A DNA stretch of 8,584 nucleotides from Actinomycetota bacterium. GTDB lineage: Bacteria; Actinomycetota; Actinomycetes; Nanopelagicales; Nanopelagicaceae. The position numbers and the translations under genes are program-made. The number at the start of each line of letters is the position of its first letter. The stretch's first letter is position 1. Below are positions 1 to 8,584 of the stretch, piece after piece. The stretch spans positions 1 through 8,584 of the forward strand of contig WLDY01000022.1 of assembly GCA_009704555.1 (NCBI GenBank), written 5' to 3'. The notes beneath the pieces are model-generated. The model was not told the origin of the DNA. It did not search any database and saw only the letters and a list, made by a program, of their open reading frames with translations.

Positions 1-357
1 CGCAACCTCCGGTACATCAAGCTCAAGTATCGATGCGCAGGCGTCGCGAGTTGCAAGGAAGTCGTCATGCGCTGCTCGATAGGCGCCAGCAAGTGTCGCA
101 TCGCGCTGCAATCGCTCACTCATCTCGTTCATCATGCCGCTTCCCTCCAGCGTTGATATCGCAGCAGTCAGACGGGGACAGGTGGCGTAGTAATAGGTCG
201 GAAATGGTGTGCCATCGCTAAGGCGTGGCGGGGTCTCCACCACATCCGGTGCACCACAAGGGCAGCGATGTGCGATTGCATATACATCGCGAGGAGTCCT
301 GCCGAGTTGTTCCTCGATCGCAGCCAGGTCTGAATCAGACGGCTTCTCGCTCATCAT
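1..357 (-). CDS. DUF501 domain protein, 5' part, runs off left edge
   Basis: Translating the minus strand from ATG at 357 gives 119 uninterrupted codons to the window edge; the C-terminal part lies outside. The reading contains the family hallmarks: a Cys-Pro-Cys-Gly motif (residues 32-35), then ETPPRLSDGTPFPT (41-54), YYYATCPRLTAAIS (55-68) and a helical stretch with MSERL and AYRAAHDDFLATRD (79-105). Cysteines sit at 32, 34, 60 and 107. From memory DUF501 proteins are about 150-170 residues, so roughly a quarter is missing. The biochemical function is unknown to me; the cysteine pattern could suggest metal binding, but that is inference. The gene begins 8 nt after the divIC stop, so it is probably cotranscribed and translationally coupled. 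The next codon (354) is also ATG and is an alternative start; no strong ribosome site separates the two. In actinobacteria a Ppx/GppA phosphatase gene usually follows, beyond this edge. Confidence 0.9.
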   Translation of the reverse strand, partial: MMSEKPSDSDLAAIEEQLGRTPRDVYAIAHRCPCGAPDVVETPPRLSDGTPFPTYYYATCPRLTAAISTLEGSGMMNEMSERLQRDATLAGAYRAAHDDFLATRDACASILELDVPEVA

Positions 358-365
358 CGATATCT

Positions 366-770
366 CTAACTTCCAGCGCCGACGGCGGTGATGGAGGAGA
401 GGAGGCGCGCATACCAAGGGATACCAAGCGGGAAGTTCTCCGCCACCGGCGCTGCCGTCACATCGCCGGCACTCTTCTCATCATCGATCCCAAGGACGAT
501 GTATTGCCTCTCACCGGGCATGACGAAATGCAAACGATCACGGGCCTGGGACTTGATGTACTCGGGATCGCGCCAACGTGCGAGTTCTGCTTGTGCTGCC
601 TCAAGATCAGCGCGCGCCTGATTGACCTCGCCCTGCAAGGAACTTATCTGTGCACGTTGCACGAAGTAATTCTGCAGCGGTGGTGCGACCATCAGTGCGA
701 CGATGAAGAGGACGGTGAAGAGAATCAGCGCTCGTGGCGAACGAGCAGAGGATCTCTCATCGCCTGCCAT
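366..770 (-). CDS. Septum formation initiator protein, DivIC/FtsB family
   Basis: A 134-residue single-pass membrane protein. A short basic cytoplasmic N-terminus (1-13) is followed by one hydrophobic segment (about 14-30, ALILFTVLFIVALMV), then a predicted coiled coil (about 38-66, with LQGEVNQARADLEAAQAEL). After that comes the conserved family block W66-RDPEYIKSQARDRLHFVMP (66-85) with GERQY (86-90), and an extracytoplasmic tail ending PWYARLLSSI. This is the DivIC/FtsB layout. In the family these proteins sit in the divisome with FtsL- and FtsQ-type partners and help activate septal wall synthesis. The ATG at 770 has a good ribosome site (GAAGGGG, 4 nt spacing) and lies 17 nt after the eno stop. 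The eno-divIC-DUF501 order is the usual actinobacterial one. The family call is secure; whether to name it ftsB or divIC is convention, so no symbol is given. Confidence 0.92.
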   Translation of the reverse strand: MAGDERSSARSPRALILFTVLFIVALMVAPPLQNYFVQRAQISSLQGEVNQARADLEAAQAELARWRDPEYIKSQARDRLHFVMPGERQYIVLGIDDEKSAGDVTAAPVAENFPLGIPWYARLLSSITAVGAGS

Positions 771-787
771 GGAACCCCTTCGTCGGA

Positions 788-2801
<2,014 letters not shown>

Positions 2802-2802
<1 letters not shown>

Positions 2803-3413
2803 CACTCTTGGCTTGTGACCGCGCCGTTGCTGTCGCCACCGGGCTTGACTGTGGCGGTCGCTGCATCCCAGACGCCATATCGAGGATTGAGAGTCACAGA
2901 GAGTTCCTCTGCCTTCTTCACGAGGAGTGACTGTTGCGCACTTGCAAGGTCCTCTCGCGAGATCCCTTGCGCAAGGAGCGCTTCGCCGACTCGCTCATAG
3001 ATCTTCGAGGCGACGATGTACTTGTCGAGGTCGACTCGAGCGATGTTCGCACCGACGAGCGCGCCGGGTAATCCCTCCTCGCCGCCAAGTTGTTCGATGA
3101 TGTATTGATACTCGGCATCGATCGCAGTCTGAGTGATCTCGATACCGAACTCCTTTGCCAACTCATCGAGTAAGACGACCGAGATATGGAACTGGATCTG
3201 CGAACGCGCAAGGAAGTCCTCGATCGGAAGCTCCAGGCCAGCAGTATCGACCTCGCCACGCTCCCGCATCACATCCTCAATGCTGGTCTGAACCGTCGCT
3301 ATGGGAATCTCGACATCACCGATGATCGCAGCCGCATCCATCTTGGCGCATCCGGAAAGAAGCAAGAGAGCCGATCCCAATAGGAGGACCAATCGCACTT
3401 TGGCTCTTCTCAT
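2802..3413 (-). CDS. SurA N-terminal domain-like lipoprotein
   Basis: A 203-residue exported lipoprotein. The N-terminus is basic (MRRAKVR), followed by a hydrophobic run (8-19) and a lipobox LLSGC with the lipid-modified cysteine at C22. The mature part has a short beta segment (AAIIGDVEIPIATVQTSI) and then several amphipathic helices (about 44-170), resembling the SurA_N/trigger-factor-like chaperone fold. It ends with NPRYGVWD (176-183) and a short TATVKPGG tail, a C-terminal motif I associate with actinobacterial proteins of this type. There is no parvulin peptidyl-prolyl isomerase domain, so it is a chaperone-like half only, and its client is unknown. The ATG at 3413 has a ribosome site (AGGA, about 5 nt spacing). 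It sits 72 bp after mfd and overlaps mazG by one base. M. tuberculosis has a different secreted protein (LpqU) in this neighbourhood. Topology is secure; function is inferred. Confidence 0.85.
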
Positions 3414-3458
3414 CTGCTTCCTACCTTCTCATCTCAGTGTCTCTGTCGATTCCGTGAT

Positions 3459-3492
3459 TCGATGACATCGATCCGAAGGCACATTCTATGTG
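3459..3492. repeat. Two short inverted repeats between mfd and lipoprotein gene
   Basis: Two 13-bp hyphenated palindromes lie 8 bp apart. TCGATG-A-CATCGA (3459-3471) has 6-bp arms. CACAT-TCT-ATGTG (3480-3492) has 5-bp arms and straddles the mfd stop codon. No T-run follows on the minus strand, so neither looks like an intrinsic terminator. They could form weak RNA stems at the end of mfd or bind a protein; short palindromes also arise by chance in this GATC/ATCGA-rich DNA. Confidence 0.35.
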
Positions 3493-6400
3493 AGCGCTGT
3501 GAGCGCTCCTCGCACCCAAGCAAGCGTCTCCTCTTCCACTTCGCCGAGTTCTTCGTCACGCGAGCTCTTGCCTGGGGGCACCACTGATCCACCTAGTGGA
3601 TGTGCGATAAGCAAGGCCTGAATCGCTCGCTTGTAGATGCTCCCTGGGTACAAACGCTTCATTCGCAATTCTCGTGACTCTGGCAGGGTGATGGGGGCCA
3701 CTTTGAGATGTTGTCCTTGCCAGATCAATTCCGTTATCTCAAGTTCTCGTGCTTGATTACGGATGCGTGCAACTTCCATCAGCAGGCGGACTTCAGTGGG
3801 CATCTCACCGAAGCGATCCTTGAGCTCTGCGATGATCTCTTCGATCTCGCTCTCTTGATGTGATTCAGCGAGACGTCGGTAGATGTCGAGTCTCAGCCGA
3901 TCCGACTCGATGTAATAGGTAGGGATGTGGGCAGTGACAGGTATCTCTACCTTGCACTCCTTCTCTAGGGAGTGAGCGGTCAAGTCGTCGCTCACAAACC
4001 CTTGCGATGCAAGCGCGACTTTCATCTCGGCAACCGTCTCGCCGACCATCCTCATGTAGAGGTCGAATCCGACATCGGCGATATGTCCTGACTGTTCGCC
4101 ACCGAGGAGATTACCGGCGCCACGGATCTCCAAGTCCTTCAGCGCGACCTGCATCCCAGCGCCGAGATCGGTATTGGTTGCGATCGTGGTGAGTCGATCG
4201 TGCGCCACCTCACTGAGTGGTTTATCCGCGTCATAGAGGAAGTAGGCATAACCGCGCTCTCTTCCTCGCCCCACTCTCCCTCTGAGTTGATGTAATTGGG
4301 AGAGACCGAAGGTATCTGCGCGCTCGACGATCAAGGTATTCGCATTGGCGACATCGATCCCGTTCTCGATGATCGTGGTTGCGACGAGTACATCGAACTC
4401 TCGATTCCAGAAGGCAAGGATCACCTCCTCGAGGAGGTTCTCACTCATCTGACCATGAGCGACTGCGATCCGCGCCTCTGGCACCAGCGCCCGAAGTCGT
4501 ATCGCAGCATCATCGATCGTCTCGACACGGTTATGAAGGTAGAAGACCTGACCGTCTCGCAAGAGTTCACGATGGATCGCGGCCTGGATCTGACGGGGAT
4601 CATGGACGCCGACATAGGTAAGGATGGGATGGCGTTCCTCCGGCGGAGTCGTGATGGTCGACATCTCGCGGATCCCCGTTATCGCCATCTCAAGGGTCCT
4701 TGGAATCGGGGTGGCGCTCATCGCAAGCACATCGATCGAGGCGCGAAGTCTCTTCAAACTCTCCTTATGTTCGACACCGAATCTCTGCTCTTCGTCGATG
4801 ATGACGAGTGCGAGGTCCTTGAATATGACATCACTAGAGAGCAGGCGGTGGGTTCCGATCACGACATCGACGCTTCCCGCCGCAAGACCTTCGACGATCC
4901 GCTTGCTCTCGCTCGCGGTGTTGAATCGTGAGAGTGCCGCCAGGCGGACCGGGAATCCCGCGAACCGGGTAGAGAAGGTGGCGAAGTGTTGCTGCACCAA
5001 GAGCGTAGTCGGTACCAAGATCGCGACCTGCTTTCCATCTTGCACTGCTTTGAATGCGGCACGGACTGCGATCTCAGTCTTTCCATAACCGACATCGCCA
5101 CAGACGAGGCGATCCATCGGTCGCGTCGACTCCATATCGCGTTTCACATCCTCGATCGTGGAGAGTTGATCCGGAGTCTCCACGAACGGGAATGCATCCT
5201 CTAACTCACGTTGCCATGCAGAGTCAGGTGAGAATGCGAATCCAGGGAGACTGACCCGCGCTGCATAGAGTTTGATCAACTCGGCTGCGATCTCCTTGAT
5301 GGCCTTCTTCGCACGCGCCTTGCTCTTGATCCACTCGCTGCCGCCGATGCGATTGAGAGTCGGTCTCTCACCACCGATGTACTTCGTGACGAGATCGAGC
5401 GCATCGGTCGGGACGAAGATCCGATCCCCAGGATGTCCGCGCTTCGCAGGCGCATATTCGATGACGAGATACTCACGGACTCCCCCTGCAAAGGTACGAG
5501 TGGTCAGTTCGATGAACTTTCCGATGCCGTGATGCTCATGCACGACGAAGTCACCATGTTGTAGCGAGAGCGGGTCGATCGCCTTACGGCGACGGGATGG
5601 CAATCGCGCTCCTTCGCCGTCGCCACCACTACGCCCCCGACCTTGGATGTCTCGATCCGTCAAGAAGGCGATTCGTAGCTCTTCTGAGATGAAGCCAAAA
5701 GGAAGCGGAGTCTTCGTCAGATAGACGAATCCACGATCCTCATCGCTCGCAGCCGCAAGATCAAAGGATTCCTTGATCCGGGTCGGCAGCTCGTTCGAGA
5801 TGAACTCCTCATAACGTTTGACCAACCCTGCACCCTGCGCACCGATGATGACAGTGAATCCCTCACTGATCCAGGTCTTGAGGTCACGAATGAGCGCATC
5901 GGTATCACCACGATAGGGATCGACAGCTTTCGCGGGCCAGGCGAGATGGTCAGATGGCACTACTTCACCAGAGATGTAGGTATCGAAGGATCGCACCCAG
6001 AGTGAGCACTCTCGCATCTCTTCGATGACATCCTCGAAGGGCATGAAACTTCCCGCCTGCAATCGTTCACGGAGATCTATCGGAGTCTGGCCGCCATGTG
6101 CGGCGCTTGACCATGCTGCAGTGAGGAATTCATCGTCGGTCTTCGCTAGTTCGATCGCTCTCGTGCGCACGCGTGCACTCTCGACCACGACCAGTTCACT
6201 TCGTTGCGGCAGCAGCGAGTGAAATGGAACCATCTCGTCAGCGAGCAATGGGGCTAGGGATTCCATGCCATCGACATATGCGCCTGAGGCGATACGAGTT
6301 GCGATCTCAGATAGCTCTGGATACTCCATGGCGAGGCGATCGGCGCGCTCTCGAACTCGATCAGTGATCAGAAGTTCCCGACAAGGTAGGAGTTGGATCT

Positions 6401-7031
6401 TTGAGAGCGTCTCCGTGAGGGATCGCTGATCGCTCAAGGAGAAAGGGCGGATAGATTCGATCTCATCGCCGAAGAGATCGATACGAATCGGATGTTCGAA
6501 AGTCGCAGGGAAGATGTCGATCAATCCACCACGGACCGCGAAATCACCACGTCGTTCCACCAAATCAACTCGCCGATAGGCCATCTCCACCAGGCGAGAG
6601 GTGATCTCCATCAATGGTGCATCAAGACCCACGGAAAGGTCCAAGAGGTGGCGATCTTCCATCGCGATCACTGGCTGCAAGAGCGCTCGTACCTGGGTGA
6701 CGATCACCTTGAGACGCTCATCTCGATTCAACAACCTGTGACGAGTCTCGATTCGTCGAGCAAGGGTGTCGCTTTGGGGACTCAGGCGCTCATGCGGAAG
6801 CGTCTCCCACGCCGGGAACTCCGCGACCGAATCAGATCCGAGCAAGTGTCTCAGCGCTGAACTCACTTCGCTCTGCACTCGCGTCGAGTGTGTGACCACG
6901 GTGAGAAATCCCGCTTCGGCCCTTGATGCCAGGGCGAATGGAAGAAGTGGAGTCGGTGCAGTGATGAGATGGATCGATCGATCATCGAGCACATCGCTCA
7001 CACCCAAGCGCGCCAAGAGACCGGCTGCCAT
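3486..7031 (-). CDS. mfd: Transcription-repair coupling factor Mfd
   Basis: Mfd displaces RNA polymerase stalled at DNA damage and recruits UvrA for nucleotide excision repair. The 1181-residue product is full length. The UvrB-like N-terminal module covers about 20-350 (FPAWETLPHERLSP at 72-85, RGDFAVRGGLIDIFP at 161-175). A Gly/Arg-rich linker (464-483) leads to the RNA-polymerase interaction domain (about 485-590, HGDFVVHEHHGIGKF). The translocase follows: Walker A GDVGYGKTE (645-653), DEEQ box (746-749), SATPIPRT (772-779), then IIENGID (887-893), HQLRGRVGRGRERGYAYFL (914-932) and the TRG-type region ending DLEIRGAGNLLGGEQSGHI (966-984). The C-terminal D7 domain begins near PVTAHIPTYYI (1031-1041). 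All helicase motifs look intact. The ATG at 7031 has a strong ribosome site (AGGGGAAG, 5 nt spacing). The gene is divergent from ppc and leads the minus-strand cluster. The last six residues, ALTALT, come from a 9-bp tandem duplication. Confidence 0.98.
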   Translation of the reverse strand: MAAGLLARLGVSDVLDDRSIHLITAPTPLLPFALASRAEAGFLTVVTHSTRVQSEVSSALRHLLGSDSVAEFPAWETLPHERLSPQSDTLARRIETRHRLLNRDERLKVIVTQVRALLQPVIAMEDRHLLDLSVGLDAPLMEITSRLVEMAYRRVDLVERRGDFAVRGGLIDIFPATFEHPIRIDLFGDEIESIRPFSLSDQRSLTETLSKIQLLPCRELLITDRVRERADRLAMEYPELSEIATRIASGAYVDGMESLAPLLADEMVPFHSLLPQRSELVVVESARVRTRAIELAKTDDEFLTAAWSSAAHGGQTPIDLRERLQAGSFMPFEDVIEEMRECSLWVRSFDTYISGEVVPSDHLAWPAKAVDPYRGDTDALIRDLKTWISEGFTVIIGAQGAGLVKRYEEFISNELPTRIKESFDLAAASDEDRGFVYLTKTPLPFGFISEELRIAFLTDRDIQGRGRSGGDGEGARLPSRRRKAIDPLSLQHGDFVVHEHHGIGKFIELTTRTFAGGVREYLVIEYAPAKRGHPGDRIFVPTDALDLVTKYIGGERPTLNRIGGSEWIKSKARAKKAIKEIAAELIKLYAARVSLPGFAFSPDSAWQRELEDAFPFVETPDQLSTIEDVKRDMESTRPMDRLVCGDVGYGKTEIAVRAAFKAVQDGKQVAILVPTTLLVQQHFATFSTRFAGFPVRLAALSRFNTASESKRIVEGLAAGSVDVVIGTHRLLSSDVIFKDLALVIIDEEQRFGVEHKESLKRLRASIDVLAMSATPIPRTLEMAITGIREMSTITTPPEERHPILTYVGVHDPRQIQAAIHRELLRDGQVFYLHNRVETIDDAAIRLRALVPEARIAVAHGQMSENLLEEVILAFWNREFDVLVATTIIENGIDVANANTLIVERADTFGLSQLHQLRGRVGRGRERGYAYFLYDADKPLSEVAHDRLTTIATNTDLGAGMQVALKDLEIRGAGNLLGGEQSGHIADVGFDLYMRMVGETVAEMKVALASQGFVSDDLTAHSLEKECKVEIPVTAHIPTYYIESDRLRLDIYRRLAESHQESEIEEIIAELKDRFGEMPTEVRLLMEVARIRNQARELEITELIWQGQHLKVAPITLPESRELRMKRLYPGSIYKRAIQALLIAHPLGGSVVPPGKSSRDEELGEVEEETLAWVRGALTALT
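3489..3507. repeat. 9-bp tandem duplication at mfd 3' end
   Basis: The plus strand reads TGTGAGCGC twice in direct succession plus one further matching base, a perfect 9-nt period over 19 nt. On the coding strand it is GCG CTC ACA repeated twice immediately before the TAG stop, giving a C-terminal ALT-ALT. It keeps frame and looks like replication slippage. Confidence 0.8.
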
Positions 7032-7084
7032 CTAGACTTCCCCTATTCGTTTCTTTCATCCACTCGAAGGAGCGAAGAACTCCA

Positions 7085-7113
7085 GAGTTACTTCAGCGCC
7101 GAAGCAACGCCAA
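7085..7113 (-). promoter_or_regulatory. Candidate mfd promoter (weak)
   Basis: On the minus strand TTGGCG (4 of 6 to TTGACA) is followed after 17 bp by TAACTC, which matches a sigma-70 -10 only in its first two bases. It would start transcription about 45 bp before the mfd ATG. Position and spacing are plausible but sequence support is thin. Confidence 0.2.
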
Positions 7114-7131
7114 ATAGCTCCACTTGAGTGT

Positions 7132-7143
7132 GACCCGGGGGTC
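7132..7143. repeat. Inverted repeat GACCC-GG-GGGTC, possible operator
   Basis: Perfect 5-bp arms flank a 2-bp centre, midway between the mfd and ppc starts and between the two weak hexamers proposed for a ppc promoter. The loop is too short for a good hairpin, so if functional it would be a protein-binding site. It is the most G+C-rich spot of the intergenic region. Arms this short can occur by chance. Confidence 0.3.
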
Positions 7144-7172
7144 GCTAGTCAAGGGAGCGGAGTCGAGTTTAT

Positions 7173-8584
7173 ATGAGCGATCACGAAGCACGGTTGCGAG
7201 CAGATGTTCGCACCCTTGGTGACCTGCTCGGTCAATCCCTGGTCCGCCAGAGCGATCAATCACTGCTCGATCTAGTCGAGCAGGTCCGACTCGCAGTGAG
7301 AGAGAGCGAGATCGATCTCGACGTCACTTCCTTGATCTCGAACCTTCCCACCGAGAGAAAGATGCAGCTGGCAAGGGCATTCACCACCTACTTCAACCTG
7401 GCGAATGTCGCAGAGCAAGTACATCGGTCACGTTCGCCGCATGGAGAATGGATCTCTAGGGCGATGACGCGAATCAAAGAAGGATTGAATGCGGCGCTCT
7501 TCACTGAAACCGAACTGAAGGAGTGGATCTCCCATCTACAGATCCGTCCGGTCTTCACCGCGCACCCTACGGAAGCGGCGCGACGCTCGGTCCTCTCCAA
7601 GTTGAAGACGGTCTCCACTCTCCTCGAGGAAGAGCCTTCAGATCGACGTGATGAACGCTTGGCAGAGATGATCGATCTTCTCTGGCAGACAGATGAGCTT
7701 CGACTCGATAGACCAGAGCCGATCGATGAGGCAACCAATGCGCTCTACTATCTCGACGATCTCTTCAGGAGCACCGTCCCTGGCGTACTCGATGACTTCA
7801 CTCGGGAACTTCGCACCATCGGAATAGAGCTCTCCCCCACCTCCACTCCACTTCGATTCGGAAGTTGGATCGGTGGCGATCGAGATGGCAACCCTCATGT
7901 CACCGACAAGGTGACGGCACAGGCGATCGTCCTACAGATGGGGCATGCGATCCGCGTGACCTTGGAAGCGCTCGATGAGATCCGTCAGGCGCTCTCGGTC
8001 TCACAGCGCCTCGTCGGCGTCAGTGATCGAGTCAAGGAATCGGTAGCTCGCGACTTGGAGAGATTGCCTGAGATCGAAGCGCGATTTAGGAGGATCAACG
8101 TCGAGGAGCCTTATCGCCTCAAGGCGACTGCCATCAGGCATCGACTCTTGCTCACTCAGAGACGTCATGCGGAATCGAGTGGGCATGAAGAAGGGCGTGA
8201 TTACGCATCCACAAAGGAGCTCCTTGAAGACTTGATGATGATCTATGAATCCCTGATGGAGCATCGCGGTGAGTTGATCGCAAAGGGTGCGCTGCAGCGA
8301 GCGATCCGGACCATCTCGGCATTCGGCCTCACCCACGCCATCCTCGACATCAGAGAGCACTCCGGTGCGCTGCGACTCTTCATGGCCGAGGCAGGCATCG
8401 AGGATCCCGAGAGGCTTGCTGCTACTGATCTCGATCACCTCCTGCGAAATCATCTCTCCGTCGATCGAGGCAGACTGAGCGAACGCTCGACCCAGACTCT
8501 TGCGACATTCGAAGTGATCAAGCGATCTCTCGACAGCTTCGAACCTGCTGCGATCGAGAGTTACATCATCTCAATGACCGAGGA
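7173..8584 (+). CDS. ppc: Phosphoenolpyruvate carboxylase, N-terminal half, runs off right edge
   Basis: PEP carboxylase adds bicarbonate to PEP to form oxaloacetate, refilling the TCA cycle. From ATG 7173 the frame is open for 470 codons plus 2 nt to the window edge, about half of the E. coli enzyme (883 residues). Family motifs appear in order: VFTAHPTEAARRSVL (127-141) with the catalytic histidine at H131, WQTDELRLDRPEPIDEA (171-187), GSWIGGDRDGNPHVT (230-244), LDIREHS (391-397) and ESYIISMT (462-469). The later catalytic-lysine region and the glycine-rich GRGGS-type loop lie beyond the edge and cannot be checked. An in-frame TAG at 7146-7148 with no other ATG, GTG or TTG after it fixes the start. 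The ribosome site, GGAG at 7159-7162, is spaced 10 nt. It is transcribed divergently from mfd and uses the product of the enolase encoded on the other side of mfd. No frameshift is seen. Confidence 0.96.
   Translation, partial: MSDHEARLRADVRTLGDLLGQSLVRQSDQSLLDLVEQVRLAVRESEIDLDVTSLISNLPTERKMQLARAFTTYFNLANVAEQVHRSRSPHGEWISRAMTRIKEGLNAALFTETELKEWISHLQIRPVFTAHPTEAARRSVLSKLKTVSTLLEEEPSDRRDERLAEMIDLLWQTDELRLDRPEPIDEATNALYYLDDLFRSTVPGVLDDFTRELRTIGIELSPTSTPLRFGSWIGGDRDGNPHVTDKVTAQAIVLQMGHAIRVTLEALDEIRQALSVSQRLVGVSDRVKESVARDLERLPEIEARFRRINVEEPYRLKATAIRHRLLLTQRRHAESSGHEEGRDYASTKELLEDLMMIYESLMEHRGELIAKGALQRAIRTISAFGLTHAILDIREHSGALRLFMAEAGIEDPERLAATDLDHLLRNHLSVDRGRLSERSTQTLATFEVIKRSLDSFEPAAIESYIISMTE

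Larger units (their letters stand above)
7032..7172. promoter_or_regulatory. Divergent mfd/ppc intergenic region
   Basis: These 141 bp separate the divergent mfd and ppc starts, so both leftward and rightward promoters should lie here. For mfd the best candidate I see is TTGGCG (7113-7108, minus strand), a 17-bp spacer and TAACTC (7090-7085); the -10 is poor. For ppc, TTGAGT (7124-7129) and TAGTCA (7146-7151) are 16 bp apart, also weak. The ppc ribosome site is probably GGAG at 7159-7162, 10 nt before the ATG, a somewhat long spacing. Location is secure from gene orientation; the individual hexamers are guesses. Confidence 0.5.

Noticed and set aside
4296..4931. 211-codon open frame on the plus strand inside mfd
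   Set aside because: It is antisense to the conserved translocase domain of mfd, has no recognisable domain, and shows the Asp/Arg bias expected from reading GATC-rich coding DNA backwards.
7388..7898. Minus-strand open frames of 86 and 116 codons opposite ppc
   Set aside because: They lie antisense to the conserved HPTE and GGDRDGNP regions of PEP carboxylase and have no recognisable protein features.
8001..8453. 150-codon minus-strand open frame opposite ppc
   Set aside because: It is fully antisense to an uninterrupted PEP carboxylase reading frame with family motifs on both sides.

Overview
The window reads as ordinary chromosomal housekeeping DNA from a member of the Actinomycetota (actinobacteria) of moderate G+C content, mid-50s percent by eye. 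The assignment rests on gene content and order. On the minus strand, reading right to left, it carries mfd, a SurA_N-type lipoprotein, mazG, eno, a DivIC/FtsB-type septum protein and a DUF501 protein. This closely resembles the Mycobacterium tuberculosis neighbourhood mfd–mazG–lpqU–eno–Rv1024 (DivIC)–Rv1025 (DUF501)–ppx. DUF501 and the SurA_N lipoprotein ending in an NPRYG.WD motif are typical of actinobacteria. No genus can be named from the sequence alone.

Layout. Positions 1–357 hold the 5' part of the DUF501 gene, which runs off the left edge. Positions 366–770 hold divIC/ftsB, 788–2068 eno, 2140–2802 mazG, 2802–3413 the lipoprotein and 3486–7031 mfd, all on the minus strand. Gaps are 8, 17 and 71 bp, then a 1-bp stop/start overlap, then 72 bp, so the six genes could be one transcription unit led by mfd, possibly with internal promoters before eno and the lipoprotein. 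Positions 7032–7172 are a divergent intergenic region. From 7173 to the right edge runs the first 470 codons of phosphoenolpyruvate carboxylase (ppc) on the plus strand. Both edge genes are open-ended fragments.

How the genes relate. Enolase makes phosphoenolpyruvate and PEP carboxylase turns it into oxaloacetate, so the window holds the producer and one consumer of PEP. Mfd couples repair to stalled transcription and MazG removes non-canonical or damaged NTPs, so both protect genome information. The septum protein is a single-pass division factor. The lipoprotein is exported and resembles the chaperone-like N-terminal half of SurA.

I found no tRNA, rRNA, CRISPR array, insertion sequence, phage gene or intrinsic terminator, and no convincing new biological system. 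The points most worth checking are a roughly four-fold excess of GATC, the degenerate C-terminal half of MazG, short inverted repeats in two intergenic regions, and a 9-bp tandem duplication at the very end of mfd.
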